Positions 34,663 to 46,640 of a stretch of 64,000 nt of DNA are shown piece by piece (position 1 is the stretch's first letter; every line of letters begins with the position of its first letter). The DNA is from Hepsetus odoe (lineage: Eukaryota; Chordata; Actinopteri; Characiformes; Hepsetidae), in assembly GCA_017165825.1 (NCBI GenBank), contig CM029382.1, positions 23,601,586 through 23,665,585 of the forward strand, written 5' to 3'. Under the pieces are notes generated by a model. It saw nothing but the letters and a program-made list of their open reading frames with translations. It did not search any database and was not told the origin of the DNA. The translations under genes and the position numbers were made by a program.

Positions 34663-35204
34663 GCTAGCAAAAGTCTTGAGCCTCACCGCAGGTCTTCATT
34701 TGTTGCTTCCAGGCAACCAGACATTCTTGTATTTTAATGTCTTGTTGAAGAGCAGTTCTCCAGATCTTCCGGAAGGACAGTGTTGTTGTCTATCATTTTC
34801 AGTCCAGTCTCTGTACCTGAGCAGTTCTCCAGATCTTCCTGAAGGACAGTGTTGTTGTCTCTCATTTTCAGTACAGTCTCTGTACCTGAGCAGTTTGATA
34901 GTTTTTTGTTTTTTCTAAGTCTGAACCTTCAAGCAGAACGAAGCACCTAAATAAAGACAAGCAGTGAAGAGACCAGTGCAGATGATTATAGAAGATCAGG
35001 TGATTTGTTTACTGCTGATGATGAATGCTGAGTGGTTGGAACCCCTTGTATCTTTAGGACACTTTGCAGCCTCCATTTGCTCAATATGACAAAGATAAGA
35101 CATGCATGAAATTTAATTTTTTGGCACCAGGAAGGTAAATTCTTAGCAAAAATGAATTTAAGGAAATCATATGGAAATGGGGGAAGCTCAAGACTTTTGC
35201 ACAG
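34663..35204 (-). mobile_element. Non-autonomous inverted-repeat element, copy 2, with a 69-base duplication
   Basis: Ends are inverted: GCTAGCAAAAGTCTTGAGCC at the left and GAAGCTCAAGACTTTTGCAC then AGC at the right. Inside lie two tandem 69-base units (about 34751-34888) complementary to those at 11080-11217, followed by words shared with 10910-11080. No transposase is encoded. The terminal sequence is of Tc1/mariner type; that class assignment is inference. Confidence 0.75.
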
Positions 35205-35215
35205 CAATTGCAAAT

Positions 35216-35314
35216 CCATCCATCCATTATCCATCCATTATCTGCCGCTTGTCCCAAACGGGGTTGCGGGGGGGTGCTGGCGTCCAACCCAGCGCACATA
35301 GGGCGAGGACAAAT
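35216..35314 (-). mobile_element. SINE-B tail fragment, 5'-truncated
   Basis: Plus strand CCATCCATCCATTATCC, GCCGCTTGTCCCAAACGGGG and GTCCAACCCAGCGCACATAG, ending at GGGCGAGGAC. TTGCAAAT occurs at 35208-35215 and 35315-35322, a likely 8-base target-site duplication. It abuts the right end of the inverted-repeat element. Confidence 0.75.
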
Positions 35315-36063
35315 TTGCAAATAATTGCATATAATAATTGCAATAAAAGCAATTGCAAATAATTTAGCATTTTTTAAACAGGCTACAGAATTTTATAAAA
35401 TCAACAAAACACTTTGTTTTTGTTTCATTTGACTGGGATGCCAGAACCTTTGCAAGTGCTTTCTTAAAGAACTACCCCAGTGGCAGTTTCTGATTGTACC
35501 CTACTGATTTTTATTACCATTAACGCATTTTTTTGACTGTGTATTAAATCATATCTCTCTCCTGCAGTCGTTCGGCAGGGCGGGTTTTTCAACTTTCCTC
35601 CAGGTGGGGCGTCTTCAGACCTTTTGAAAATACTGAGGCACGATTACGTTCAAATTGCTGAGATTCCACAGCAAACATCTCCCATTCACGTGCCTGCTAT
35701 GCAAGAGTGGAAATGTTTACACAGTTGTGATTTATCTGAAGACCCAACTTCTCCCAATCCAAGCTTTATCATTTCAGACGCACAGATTATTTATCGCTTC
35801 TTAATGTATAAAATATGAGACCCACTGAAAAAATTGTTTCACTTAAAAATAAGATGTTTCACTGAAAAAAGGAAATGAAAGAGCCCAATATAATGTAAAG
35901 TCATGACCAACGAAGAAAGAAGATATGGTCCAGATGAACTGTTTCTCCACCACCGTTTAACTGAAGCAAATTCATGAAGTGTCAGTTTGTCTCCTCCTCT
36001 CCTCCAATCCCAATATTCGGATTGCTTTCAGGACTTTATGCCCTGTGATGGACTGGTGACATA
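35315..36063. other. Intergenic, nothing recognised
   Basis: No gene or clear element. A short phrase GTGATGGACTGGTGAC at about 36044-36059 recalls repeat D, so the next transposon may have landed in an old repeat. Confidence 0.35.
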
Positions 36064-36610
36064 CAGGACTGTGCAAAAGATTTAGGCAGGTGTGGTAAAA
36101 AAAAATGCTGTAAACACAGAACGCTTTCAGAAACGGAAGTGTTGATCATTTATTTTCATCAATCAACAAAATATAGTGAATGAACAAAAGAGAATCTAAA
36201 TCAAATCAATATTTGGTGTGACCACCCTTTGCCTTCAAAACAGCATCAGTTCTTCTAGGTACACTCACACACGGTTTCTGAAGGAACTCGGCTGGTAGGT
36301 CGTTCCAAACATCTTGGAGAACTGAGCACAGATCTTCTGTGGATGTAGCTTCCTCACATCCTTCTGTCTCTTCATGTGATCCAGACACACTGGATGATGT
36401 TGAGATCAGGGCTGTGTGGGGCCAGAAGAACTGATGCTGGTTCAAAGGCAAACGGTAGAAACACCAAATATTGATCTGATTTAGATTTTAATTTTGTTCG
36501 CTCACTGTGCATTTTGTAAATTGATCAAAATAATCATTATTTATATTTCTGAAAGCGTTCTTTGTTTACAGCATTTTTCCACACCTGCCAAAAACTTTTG
36601 CACAGTACTG
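36064..36610. mobile_element. Tc1/mariner-type miniature element with about 75-base inverted ends
   Basis: Left end: CAGGACTGTGCAAAAGATTT, AGGCAGGTGTGG, AATGCTGTAAACACAGAACG, CTTTCAGAAA. The right end is the reverse complement with few differences, ending TTTTGCACAGTACTG. TA flanks both sides (36062-36063 and 36611-36612), the expected target duplication. The 547-base element has no intact transposase, so it must have moved in trans. A single strand would fold into a long hairpin. Confidence 0.88.
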
Positions 36611-36959
36611 TATATAGGAACTGCCAAACTGAGCAACATATGGACCACAAAAGTTGACCACCACCACAAATGTGACTTCGTTTTCTCTTGTAAAACAGTC
36701 CAAACAGTCTGCAACTTTATGCAACTTTACAACCTTTCTAGTAAATTATAAAACCACTGCTGTAGCATTTCCTACTGTGTGCTTTGCATCAAAGGGCCTG
36801 GATATGAATCTCTGCACATTTGTTTGAAGAACAAAGAAACTAACAAAAAGATATTTGAAGAAATATTCCAGATTTCAAAAATATCAAATATTCCAGATAT
36901 CAAATGCAGGTACCTGGGAAAAATATAGATCCTAGATTCATTATGGGTAGATGTCAAGC

Positions 36960-37310
36960 CAACAGAGGCAGTGTGATGCTCTAGACAATGACCTGCTGGG
37001 AAGCCTTGGGTGCTCCATCCATTTAGATGATACTTTCAAACATCAAACATCTTCAAAGACTTCAAACATCAAAGTTCACCCCTTCATGGCAACAGTATTA
37101 TCTGATTCAGGAGCCCTACCACACCATTGCTCAGGATCTTGAAGAGCCAAAGGTTTTGCTTCAAGATTTATCATATCTCAATCCATCTTTAGGGCATGCA
37201 AGTGTGATTCATGGTGACCCCAACTAAAAAATCTTACAAAATCTGCTACTAATGCCAAGGTACAGAAGCACCTTTGGCTGTCTTATGGCGTCCAAGCGTT
37301 AAGCTATATT
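36960..37310 (+). mobile_element. Decayed Tc1-like transposase remnant
   Basis: Patches recall a common fish Tc1-like transposase gene: GACCTGCTGGGAAGCCTTGG, TTCACCCCTTCATGGCAACA, ATATCTCAATCCATCTTTAGG (the catalytic-domain DLNP region) and AAATCTGCTACTAATGCCAAG. The reading frame is lost. No ends are recognised. The match is from memory and moderate. Confidence 0.5.
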
Positions 37311-38142
37311 TCTGACTCAAAATAATAATAGTAGTAATTTTGACATCTTAAGGAACATAAGCCACGGAACCGAACAAATACACTCGTATGAAGAAAGTTG
37401 AAAAACATTGCAACTGGCAATGAGACTTTAGTGTTAGATCATTCCATTAACACCTCATTTGCACAGAGTCTTTATAAAGCAATGGATGTCTTTTTTACAG
37501 CTTTTCAGCACAGTTCATGTCACACTTACTTTTCCAAAATACCTTTTTAAGAACTCGCCTTTGATTCATAGATTAAAAGAACGGTCAGGAGAAGGTAGAG
37601 TAATAGGAGGGGAACAAATTCACTGTGCTCCGCGGAACAGTAAATCAGCCAGCGCTGACAGCACTTTGGAGCAGGATCGATTAGTGGGTCATTTCTGTAT
37701 TCCTTTATAGGCCTGTAAATCTATGTCCCCAGAAGAACAGCACTGACACACTCACTGGTCCAGATGATTGTGTCAACACCCAGCGGACAATGTGCTCAGC
37801 ACTCCAGGGTAAAATGCAGGGAATGCGTGTGTGTGTGTGTCGGCATGTGTAAGAGGGAGCTTGGGAATAAATATTGATAATAATAGCAAGGTTTTATTCA
37901 CAGGATGCCAAACTGGAGCTATAAGAAAACACACATTCTCCAGCTTGGAGGGCAAAAGGTGCCTCTCGGTCCAGTCATCCCAGGACCCCTTGTATCTGCA
38001 ATGTTGGGTTGAAGCCAAATTTTTTTAGGTTATGGTTGCCAAACATCCACACTCCAAAAACGTTTACACCTTTGATTGTTTAATGAGTTAAATCTTTACA
38101 AAGTAATCAAAGTCCAGCCTTTTACTGCTCAAAAGTAGTAAT
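37311..38142. other. Intergenic, nothing recognised
   Basis: No gene-like or repeat-like signature apart from a short GTGTGTGTGTGTGT run near 37827. Confidence 0.35.
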
Positions 38143-38350
38143 GGGTGGCGGTGGTCTAGTGGTGGTACTTGCCTATGGACCTATGGCTCAACTCAAGAGG
38201 TACCAGGTTCGAATCCCACCTCTGGCACTACCACAACTGGGTCCCTGAGCAAGACCCTTAACCCTGAATGTCTCCAGGGGGGACTGTCCCTGTAATTAGC
38301 ACATGGAAGTCGCTCTGGATAAGAGTGTCTGTTAAGTGCCGTAAATGTAA
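38143..38350 (+). mobile_element. SINE-C copy
   Basis: Head GGGTGGCGGTGGTCTAGTGG with A box TGGTCTAGTGG, B box GGTTCGAATCCC, CCCTGAGCAAGACCCTTAAC, and tail TCGCTCTGGATAAGAGTGTC then GTAAATGTAAA. This tail (GGATAAGAGCGTCTG...AAATGTAAATG) is shared by many teleost SINEs and by some L2/CR1-group LINEs, which suggests its mobilising partner. The family name is not assigned. Confidence 0.85.
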
Positions 38351-41086
38351 AAGTTCCTGCCCGACGGGATTGCCAGTCTGACATCATATCAATGACTGAT
38401 TTCTTCCAATAGTTTAAACCAATTATTGCAGAATGTACACGGTTTTCATTTCAAACCCTGTAAATAACAATGATTCTTAGTTTTCCAGCCAACTTTTATC
38501 ATAACTACCCTAACTAGGGTGCCTAAAGGGGCAGCATCACCCTGGATGCCAGTCCAGCGCCATCCAAAGCAATACCCCTTATGGCTAAAAGCAAAGCCTC
38601 TACCATCCCCGTTTAGAGTACGTCCCTGCTATTTTCCAGCAGACTAAAAAAGTCCACCACCTGGATGTTTGGGGCAACTTGTCATCCATGATTCATTTCA
38701 CAAAGGAAAGAGCTCCATTTACAATTCTGATGTGGTCAAGCTTGGGAAGAGTAACGATACAAGCACACCCGGTTGCATTTTTAGTGCCTAATAAACCAGA
38801 TACTGGGGGATTGGATAGTAATTCAACTGCATCTCGGTTGGCCTTTATAGATAGCTGTTCAAGCAGCACATGAAGTGGTCAAAGCAAATCATAGAGAGAT
38901 ATAGCCTTGATTGAATGATCATCCAATCAAGGCACAGGAGGTGCCCTTTTCTGAAACGAGCCATGTGGGAGGAGCTACAGAAGTTGTTCAGTCGACACGA
39001 CCAATTAAGAGGTGCAATTTCTTTTTCACACGAGTGACATAGGTGTTCAGTAAATAAAAGGATCATTAGTGACAACACTTTTTTTTTACCCTACCTCTCT
39101 GTTGTGGAGCCGCTAATGAGGGATGAAGCAAAATCCCCCCGCCAGTTCACAAAAGCAGCCGTGACAAATAATAAAAGCAATTTTAGCAATTTTGCACACA
39201 CTTTTCTAAATGTTGGCTTACTTGCCCACCAATGAAATGCATTTTTTTTGGATATCAACGCCCCCAAATAGCTGCAATCCAAAGCAAACGTCTCTTTCTC
39301 ATATAAAGAGCACGTGTGTTTTCAAATGTGGCCACAGAAACCACATTTTTGTAACATTTGCCCAAAGGTCTGTCTTCCAGAAACAGGTTGAGTAAAAGCC
39401 TGTTGTAGGGAAAGCTCAGTATTGCAGACCCCAAACTGAGAGGCTTCCAGTGTGGAGGTGTTGGTATGAATCTGAATTTTTTATTTACTGCAAGTGTGAA
39501 AAATTAATTGGAAGAGTGCAGCAGTTTTGAGACTTAATTAGTTCTTACCCAAAGCGGTCAGGTAGTGAAAATGACGCAATGGTCGGAAAACAGCCTGCAG
39601 GAAGGCAGTGGACAGGGAGCATGGACATGAGCAGAATTCTAAAAAAAAAGTGTGTGTGTGTGTGTGTGTGTGTGCGCGAATGTCTGGTAACGGAAATAAC
39701 TAGAGACCGTCTTGTGAAAAATGAAACATGGTTGACCTTTCCTACATAATGAAGAATAAAAGACCAAAACATTGAATAAAAGATTGTGGTGTTGCTATTC
39801 TTTCAAGAGAAAGTCACCCGTTTAAAGGGTGTCAAAAGACACAAAGTGGTCTCGTGTTGTTTTATTACTATTATTTTAAAACAACAACAACAAATCATAA
39901 TAATAAACACATTGCAATTTTAGTTTCTGCAAATAGACAGATAAATAGAAAGATGGCAGAAAGACATACAGACAGACAGATCGATAGACAGATAGATAGT
40001 CAGTCATCCGGCTACCACCATTTAATCACTGTGTTCCCCAATAAATTGTAAATGTAATAAATCGCTATGGACCCAAGATACTAGCAAGTAATTTTTTGAG
40101 TTCTTGAAGACCGTTCATTCAGCAGACGTTTGGGGTGGTACTGTCAAAGTCGAACCTTTCGTACCTCTGAGGCAACAGTACATTTACACTGTTAGTACGT
40201 TGATGAACCATCGTATAAGATCAGGGGCTCTTGGTTTCCCAAAAAAACTGGAGCAGCTTTGAACTGTTGAATCAGGGAAGAGGAGCTAATCAGATTTCCT
40301 GCTGAGTGAAATGACAAAACTAAAAGACGTGTTGTCTATATCAGCCCTCACGCTCCCGTGGTGAAATGTCAGTCTTGTTTGCAAGTGTCTTGTTGTTCAT
40401 CTGCAAATGCCATCAATGTGACCTACTTCTGCCATGAATGGATGACCTGAGACTGAACAAGAAACTCCCATATCGCACAACACAATGGGGGTGTGAAGGT
40501 AACAAGTGGAATGGACGTCTTCTTAGAACAGTTTTAGAACCAAAGCTTACTCTGGAAAACTCTAGCAAAGCAACGACTCAGGCATCAGGCAGCATCTTCA
40601 TAACCATATCTGGTTTCATTCAGCACCTCTGTGAACAACCTGGGGTCTTGAACACATTTTACTTGTTACTGAAAGTTATAGCTCCTCCCCTGATAATGGA
40701 CAGCTGCCTCATGCCCATGCTGGCCTAATCCATTCTCTAATATACTCCTTTGTTTAGTTCATTTGGCTTTCTGACATGTTCAATGTTGTTTTGCTTTACT
40801 GTGTACTGTGTACATGGTTGAAATGATAAGTAAACCTTTCTGACTTCTCTGGTGTCTGATGGTTTCCAAGGCAACCCTGTTTCTTCTTAAAGTCACTGTC
40901 TTAATTTTTTTTGTGTTTCCTTGGTCTATATACTACATTGATGCATTTCCCGTGCACACATTGTGGAATATGTTTCTTTTTTTTTTTTTATTGCTGATAT
41001 TTTTTTCCTGTTTTATCATTTTATTGGCCTGTATTTCTTTTTTTATTGTTCTAAAGCCTTGATTTAACAGCTCAGTGATGTAACTT
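38351..41086. other. Intergenic, short simple repeats only
   Basis: Contains a TG run (39651-39674) and a GACA/GATA-rich stretch (39969-40001). A 96-codon frame at 40438-40728 followed by AGTAAACC-like sequence was considered as a gene but shows no recognised domain. Poly-T runs lie near 40980. Confidence 0.35.
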
Positions 41087-41304
41087 GGGCAGTTTGGCCT
41101 ATTATTTAGGGATCAGGCCACATAATAAGAACTTTGTTGGTTTGAGCTGGGTACCGTCCCCATCGCTGCTTCCTAGGTGGCGGATATGCCTTCCCACTGT
41201 TGCACGGTGCGTGTGGGTTAAGTACAGTGAAGCATTTCATTGTGCTTGACTGTGTGCTGTGCTGTCGTGTGTTCACGATGACAAATAGTCACTTTCACTT
41301 TCAC
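41087..41304 (+). mobile_element. SINE-A copy, decayed head
   Basis: GGGCAGTTTGGCCTATTATT begins a mutated head in which A and B boxes are no longer good. The body from GGTACCGTCCCCATCGCTGC to AATAGTCACTTTCACTTTCA is clear. Confidence 0.75.
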
Positions 41305-42183
41305 CCAACAGTGAGAAACAAGGTTAAACCTCTAAGCGATCATATGATCAAAGTAATTTTTTGAAATAAATGTCACTTTATGCCCAGGTTTTAACGACTA
41401 AGATTAATTCATTTCATAGTGCATTCATTAAATTAAAAGGTCACTTTATTTAATTGGTTAGTTTTATTTGATTTATTATTTATTATTTTGCCAGCGCGGT
41501 TATAAAAATACGACCATTTAGGCATTTATTTCTATTATAGAATGTAATGGAATCGTGTGTGTAAGAGCACGTATATGAGTGCACACACATACACACACGC
41601 ACCGCACACACACAATCATTCCTCCATTCATTTGAGATGTTTTGAGAGGCTGCTGGTTAAACTGTAAATAGGCCCTAATTTTCAAGCTGCTAAACAATAG
41701 GAGCGTCCCGTGCCTGTGTCGTTCAGCCACAAGGAAGATTTCACCCCACCACTCGTTCTCAATGAAGCATGTCAATCGGGCCTGTTGTTTTTGGGCATGT
41801 TTAGCGTCTTCTTTCATAATCACTACACTCAGCTCAATTCGATTTATCCCACTAGAACGAGTAAATGTCATTAAATGTGTCGCCTTTGGGGTGTTCGTTA
41901 AGGATGATTGTGTGGAGGGGAGACTGCAATTACCATTTTTTCAAAGGAAGACAGGTTTTGTGGCAGGAAGTGTGAATCTCTGGGGCGTCAGGTCTGATTG
42001 CCATGTTCACTTACGTGAGTCGGTGCAAAAATTCATAGCAGGGGTGGAGCTTGAGTAATGATGTTTAGCTAGCTACAATTAATTTGCAAACCAATCGACA
42101 TGACACCAGAGCACCTAATGGTCATGCGATTGCGTTTGGTTGTTTCTCCTTCAATGGAGTAGGAATACATTCAATAACGTTGG
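41305..42183. other. Intergenic; non-repetitive segment about 41640-42060
   Basis: No gene. After a CA-rich patch (41575-41612) the sequence is complex and unassigned. Confidence 0.3.
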
Positions 42184-42281
42184 AAGTGAAAGTGAAAGTG
42201 ATTATTTCCCATTGTGAACACGCATCACAGCACACATCTTCTTCTACACTCACCGTGCAGCAGGGGGAGCCACATCCAGCG
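42184..42281 (-). mobile_element. SINE-A tail/body fragment abutting an RTE-like 3' end
   Basis: AAGTGAAAGTGAAAGTGATT through CACCGTGCAGCAGGGGGAGC, then cut at about 42281 where the RTE-like end starts. The missing part is not found on the far side, so either truncation or a later deletion occurred. Confidence 0.75.
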
Positions 42282-42283
42282 AC

Positions 42284-42580
42284 TTCTTCTTCTTCTTCTT
42301 TCAGCTGCTCCCATTAGAGGTGGCCACAGCGGATCAGCTGTCTCCATTACTTCCTGTCCTCTGCAGCTTTCTCCTTTAAACCGACCATCTGCATGTCCTC
42401 ACTAAATGAACCGCCTGCATGTCCTCTCTCACCACATCCATAAACCTCAAACCTCCTCTTTGGTCTTCCTCTTTTCCTCTTTCCCGGTAGCTCCATCTTC
42501 TACATCCTTCTCCTGATATACTCCTAAACTCTCCTCTGGACACGTCCAAACCAATGCAATCTCGCTTCTCTAACTTTGTC
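42284..42580 (-). mobile_element. RTE-like LINE fragment d, 3' end
   Basis: Starts with the reversed 3' terminus TTCTTCTTCTTCTTCTTTCA then GCTGCTCCCATTAGAGGTGG. It continues through the reversed C-terminal coding region (CCACATCCATAAACCTC, TCTTCCTCTTTTCCTCTTTC, CTCTCCTCTGGACACGTCC) and stops at TAACTTTGTC. 5'-truncated, as most LINE copies are. Confidence 0.85.
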
Positions 42581-43545
42581 TCAATACAAGAATGTTTCCC
42601 CGGTATGTATAAGAGTCCTGAGAATCTCAGAATCGAATAGTAGGGGCGCATTTAAAGGTTCTGCCCTTGTGAACAGAATACCCTTATTGCAGAGCATATT
42701 TCCTCTGCTGAGTTGGTTCCTTTATTCGGTTCCTCTTGGATGCTTTCAATATAGTGGTTTACGTAGTAACAGGGGTGACACCCTCAAGGAATCATCTTCA
42801 GTACCTTTAGTTAGGGAGCAGTAGGCAAAGCAAGGGAACAAACAGTGATGGATTTCTTGATATCGTTGTAAAGAACTGCACTGTCCACCCATAGTTGGCC
42901 TCAGCTCCATACCCGACATCTTTCAGGAAGGAGACTCAGTTCCATCAGGTTCTGCCACTTGGATCTGGAGGAGAGTCGCTTTGCTTGCACTTGTCCTGTG
43001 ATTGTTCGCATGGCTGCCTATTTGTCCACAGTTCACTCCAGCTGGCTCTCCAGTACCGAACCAGCAATCAGACTTGGGGCATTAAATGAGGGTAAGAGCC
43101 TGTTCCCTCTTCAGCTAATCACTAACAACCACATGTCCTTAAAGAAAAACACGGCAGGCCCAATTATTACGCCTTTCTATGAAATATTCCAACAGCTGCA
43201 TCATCCTAAGAGTTTCTAATGAAGAGTTTGTCTATTAAGTCTTCGCGCCGTAACTATCACCAGTTTTAAACAGCGAACACAGGAGGGTGCAGGAACCCCA
43301 CAGATTGAAGACACACTTTAATACTTTAATATTTACCTTCTACTGTTTAATATTTCAGGCTTTATCGTGCCCCCTAGACACATTTAGTCCTCCCAGGTCT
43401 TGTTCGGAATAATACTAACAACAAGATCTAGACAAAAGACACCCAGCTGTGTCTCTGGCAAACCTGTAACCGGTCCACACGTATATTTCTCCAATTAAGA
43501 TAAAAACAATTGTGTAAGAAAAGGTGATCAAATGAACGTTAACAT
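42581..43545. other. Intergenic, nothing recognised
   Basis: No gene-like or repeat-like signature I can name. Confidence 0.35.
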
Positions 43546-43760
43546 GGGGAAGTGATGGTCTAGTGGTTAGGGAGTCGGCCACGGGATCGGAAGATCCCCT
43601 TACCAGTAGGTTGCCCCGAGGTACCCTTGAGCAAGGTACCGTCCCCGTAAGTGCTTTCATAGCTGTTTGCATGGGTTACATGCAGAGGTCCAATTTCGTT
43701 GCGGTTCACTGTGTGCTGTGCTGTGACCTCACAATGATAATAATAGTCACTTTCATTTTC
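43546..43760 (+). mobile_element. SINE-A copy
   Basis: GGGGAAGTGATGGTCTAGTGG has a good A box (TGGTCTAGTGG). The B-box segment between GGATCGGAAGATCC and CCTTACCAGTAGG is deleted. It ends AATAGTCACTTTCATTTTC. Confidence 0.85.
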
Positions 43761-45570
43761 ATTAACTTCCCAGCTTCACTCCATGTCCCTACTAGATCTC
43801 TTCCATGACAGGCATCACACTCAATACAAGCCTTTTCTCCACCTGTCCTCTCCCTGTCTCCTCTCTTACGCCTCCTTCCATCTGTCCTGCACCTTGTGTT
43901 TGTGTCCATTCAGGTGGAAACGGGTCTCCATGTTGGGAAGGTGATGGGAAACAGAAATAATGGAGAATACAGAAAGTGCAGAAATTGGGGTTCCTGAAGG
44001 TGTTGTCGTTGGACCTTTGGTGCTAATCGCTTGGCTGCAATTGTGGCTACTGTATACTGCGTTCTCATAGGATAATGAGAGCCACGCTAACACTTTTGAC
44101 ATTTCACCTGGTTGATGAGCAGGCGTTCCTTTACTGCTAGTGTTGTAGGATCCTTCCCAGCAAAAGCAGACTCCAAATATTAAACCGAAGCATATTTGAA
44201 TGCAAAGCCATTCCACCCATTTATCAGGCCCTATTTCTAGCTTTTTCATGTGATCAAGGAAACAGGGAAAAGAAGTGCCCCAGGTTCATTACCGCTAGCG
44301 CGATAAACAGTCCTCCCCCAATGGGCTGCCGTGTGAGCGTGGCTCCGAAGCCAAATCTGATTTACCCACCTCTGATTCAGCAAGTCGAGGTCACTGGGAA
44401 GAAATGCACTTCCTCTTTTTCGTGAATATGATTCCCGAACAGAAGAGCCTAGCCTTAGCATTGCTGTGCTTAATTCAAAAAAGCCCCTCATTTTTATGGC
44501 CAAGCTTTTCACCGAGCAAGGAGAACGGCGGCTGAATTGCATCGAGGCAGCCAAGTGCAGCGCTGTTAGAGTCTATTCCTCCATGCATGAGGCCTAGTGC
44601 GTCATTTAGCTTAACCTTGAATGAGAAATTAGGCTCATTAATGCCATCTCCTGCCATTACAGACATAAAGGAAAGCAGCCCAGTGAGAAAGACAACCTGC
44701 CTCATCCCCATTCTTATATTTTGCATCATAATGCACGCATAAAACCCAAGCAGGGCCTTTTTGTATTCACCCCCATTCTCCGTTTTTAGAGCCATGGCTG
44801 TGAAATGCGGCTCCCTGTTGTGGCTCCCTGGCGAGAGCGAATAGAAGGTTGTAAGGAATCATTTTGTGTTGCACATTACTCCAAATGATATGCTTTGTCG
44901 CTTGGGTAACAAGAGGGCCCTTCTAATCAGCGATAACTAACTCGTTTTCAAAAACCAACCAACACCAAGCTGGGTACGATTTAGACCATCTGAGTGACAC
45001 CGTGATCTGGTGACGTTTGGTTCAAACCTCAAATTTGATGGCAAGAGGTTCGGAAGGCTAGATGCTCCAGGAAAAAAATAATACATTCAAATGTATATTT
45101 GTGGAAGTGTCCTTGCAGAAAGTAGCCACAGCAGGCTTCAGGAGGTGGACCAGCACTCTATAGTAAATTACCGGCAGCTGTCTCGCTGTAAATTATGCCA
45201 GCTGTTGCCAACTAGCTCATGCTCAGCCCATAAAGTTGTTCTTCCATGTAGTTTTTGAATAACGTCATAAAGTAGGCCTTGAGAGATGCTAAACTAAGCA
45301 ACTGCTTTTCAGTCCCGTCCAGAATCTTTAAATTAATGGTTTGTGTGCTATAAATGATCAAATGGTCATTTTACCTGACCAGTCCTGACCCTGCTTTCTT
45401 GAAGCTTTTATTTTGTTGTGGTGCCTTTTTGTCATTAATGCATTTTTGCAAAAAAAAAAAAATTCAACCTTTATATTTTTAAAAATGTATGTATTTTCAC
45501 AATTCTACATAAAAATCCACCCTTTTCATGCTGGGATGATGAAAAACTCCAGCAAACCTTTTAATATTAT
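43761..45570. other. Non-repetitive DNA; candidate conserved segment about 44280-44840
   Basis: No gene. Roughly 44280-44840 is complex, balanced in composition and free of recognisable repeats, with CATTAATGCC near 44637. Frames on the minus strand (44246-44795) show no domains. A possible long-range regulatory element; unproven. Confidence 0.25.
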
Positions 45571-45757
45571 CCATCCATTTTCTGCCATTTGTCCCAAACG
45601 GGGTCGCGGGGGAGTGCCGGTGTCCAACCCAGCGCACACAGGGCGAGGACGGGGGGCGCACCCTGGACAGGTCGCCAGCCCATCGCAGGGAGGAGCGGGA
45701 CGGGGACGGCACCTTGCTCAAGGGTACCTCAGGGCAACCCATTGGCCACCGCTGCCC
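45571..45757 (-). mobile_element. SINE-B with internal deletion of the pol III promoter, 12-base TSD
   Basis: Both termini are present: CCATCCATTTTCTGCC at the left and GGCCACCGCTGCCC at the right. TTTTAATATTAT flanks it at 45559-45570 and 45758-45769. The tail and the head/tail junction (GGGACGGGGACGGCACCTTG) are as at 5373-5621. The head is cut from CTCAGGGCAACCCATT straight to GGCCACCGCTGCCC, removing the B box and most of the A box. Confidence 0.9.
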
Positions 45758-45769
45758 TTTTAATATTAT

Positions 45770-46346
45770 ATTCAACAAAACACAATGTTGTTAAACATTT
45801 TCTAGAGTAAAATTTAACATAAAACCAGATGTTGGTTCTACATTAGCCAGCTTGATTTGTAATCTGCTTTGAAATGGTTTAAAACAAACATGCACGATTG
45901 ATGACAGTTATTGTAGAATGTTTTTTAATGTTTATTGTCTTGAAATTTCAAGGAATTTGTAAAGAAATTGGCTGAAAGCATGGAAACTCCCAATAAAACC
46001 ATGGAAACGATTTTACGGGAATGTTCTTGCAGGTTAACGCTCTGGGGATCACATTATTTACTACATTTGAGCTGGAAATTGGGAAGCTGTTCTAATAGTT
46101 ATTGGTCTACAGAATGTGGAAAGGGATCTCATGTTATTCTGTTGCTTGGATCAGAGTCATGCCCAATCAGAAGCACAGCCTTGGTGCCCAAACTCATCCC
46201 TTGGTGTTGCTGAAGGTTGCAAATAAACATCCTAGCAATACGTTTTTCCAGCCTTGAGCAAAGGATCCATAACCTTACTAAAAATTCAGTTTTATCATTA
46301 TGGGTTCTAGAGTTTCTGCCAAATGTTTATATGACTTATATGAGGT
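45770..46346. other. Intergenic, nothing recognised
   Basis: No gene-like or repeat-like signature I can name. Confidence 0.35.
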
Positions 46347-46640
46347 CTTCTTCTTCTTCTTTTCTTCTTCTTCTCCTTCTTGTTCCTGTTCTTCCGGCTG
46401 CTCCCATTTAGGTTTCTCCACAGCGGATAATCCCTCTCCTGTCTTCTACAACTTCCTCCTTCAAACCGCATGCATGTACTCTCTCACCACGTCCATAAAC
46501 CTCCTCTTTGTCCTTCAACTTTTCCTCTTTCCTGGCAGCTCTATCCTCAACATCCTCCTCCTGATGTACTCCTCGTCTCTTCTCTGGACATGTCCAAACC
46601 AACGCAACCTTGCTTCTCTAACTCTATGTCCCCAAAACAC
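46347..46640 (-). mobile_element. RTE-like LINE fragment e, 3' end
   Basis: Reversed 3' terminus with an expanded TTC/CTT tract, then GGCTGCTCCCATTTAGGTTT and CCACAGCGGATAATCC. The coding region follows in reverse to GCTTCTCTAACTCTATGTCC. It has the same layout as 42284-42580 and 62333 onward. Confidence 0.85.

Noticed and set aside
40438..40728. 96-codon open frame with a downstream AGTAAA-like signal
   Set aside because: Sequence looks random in composition; no domain or splice context.
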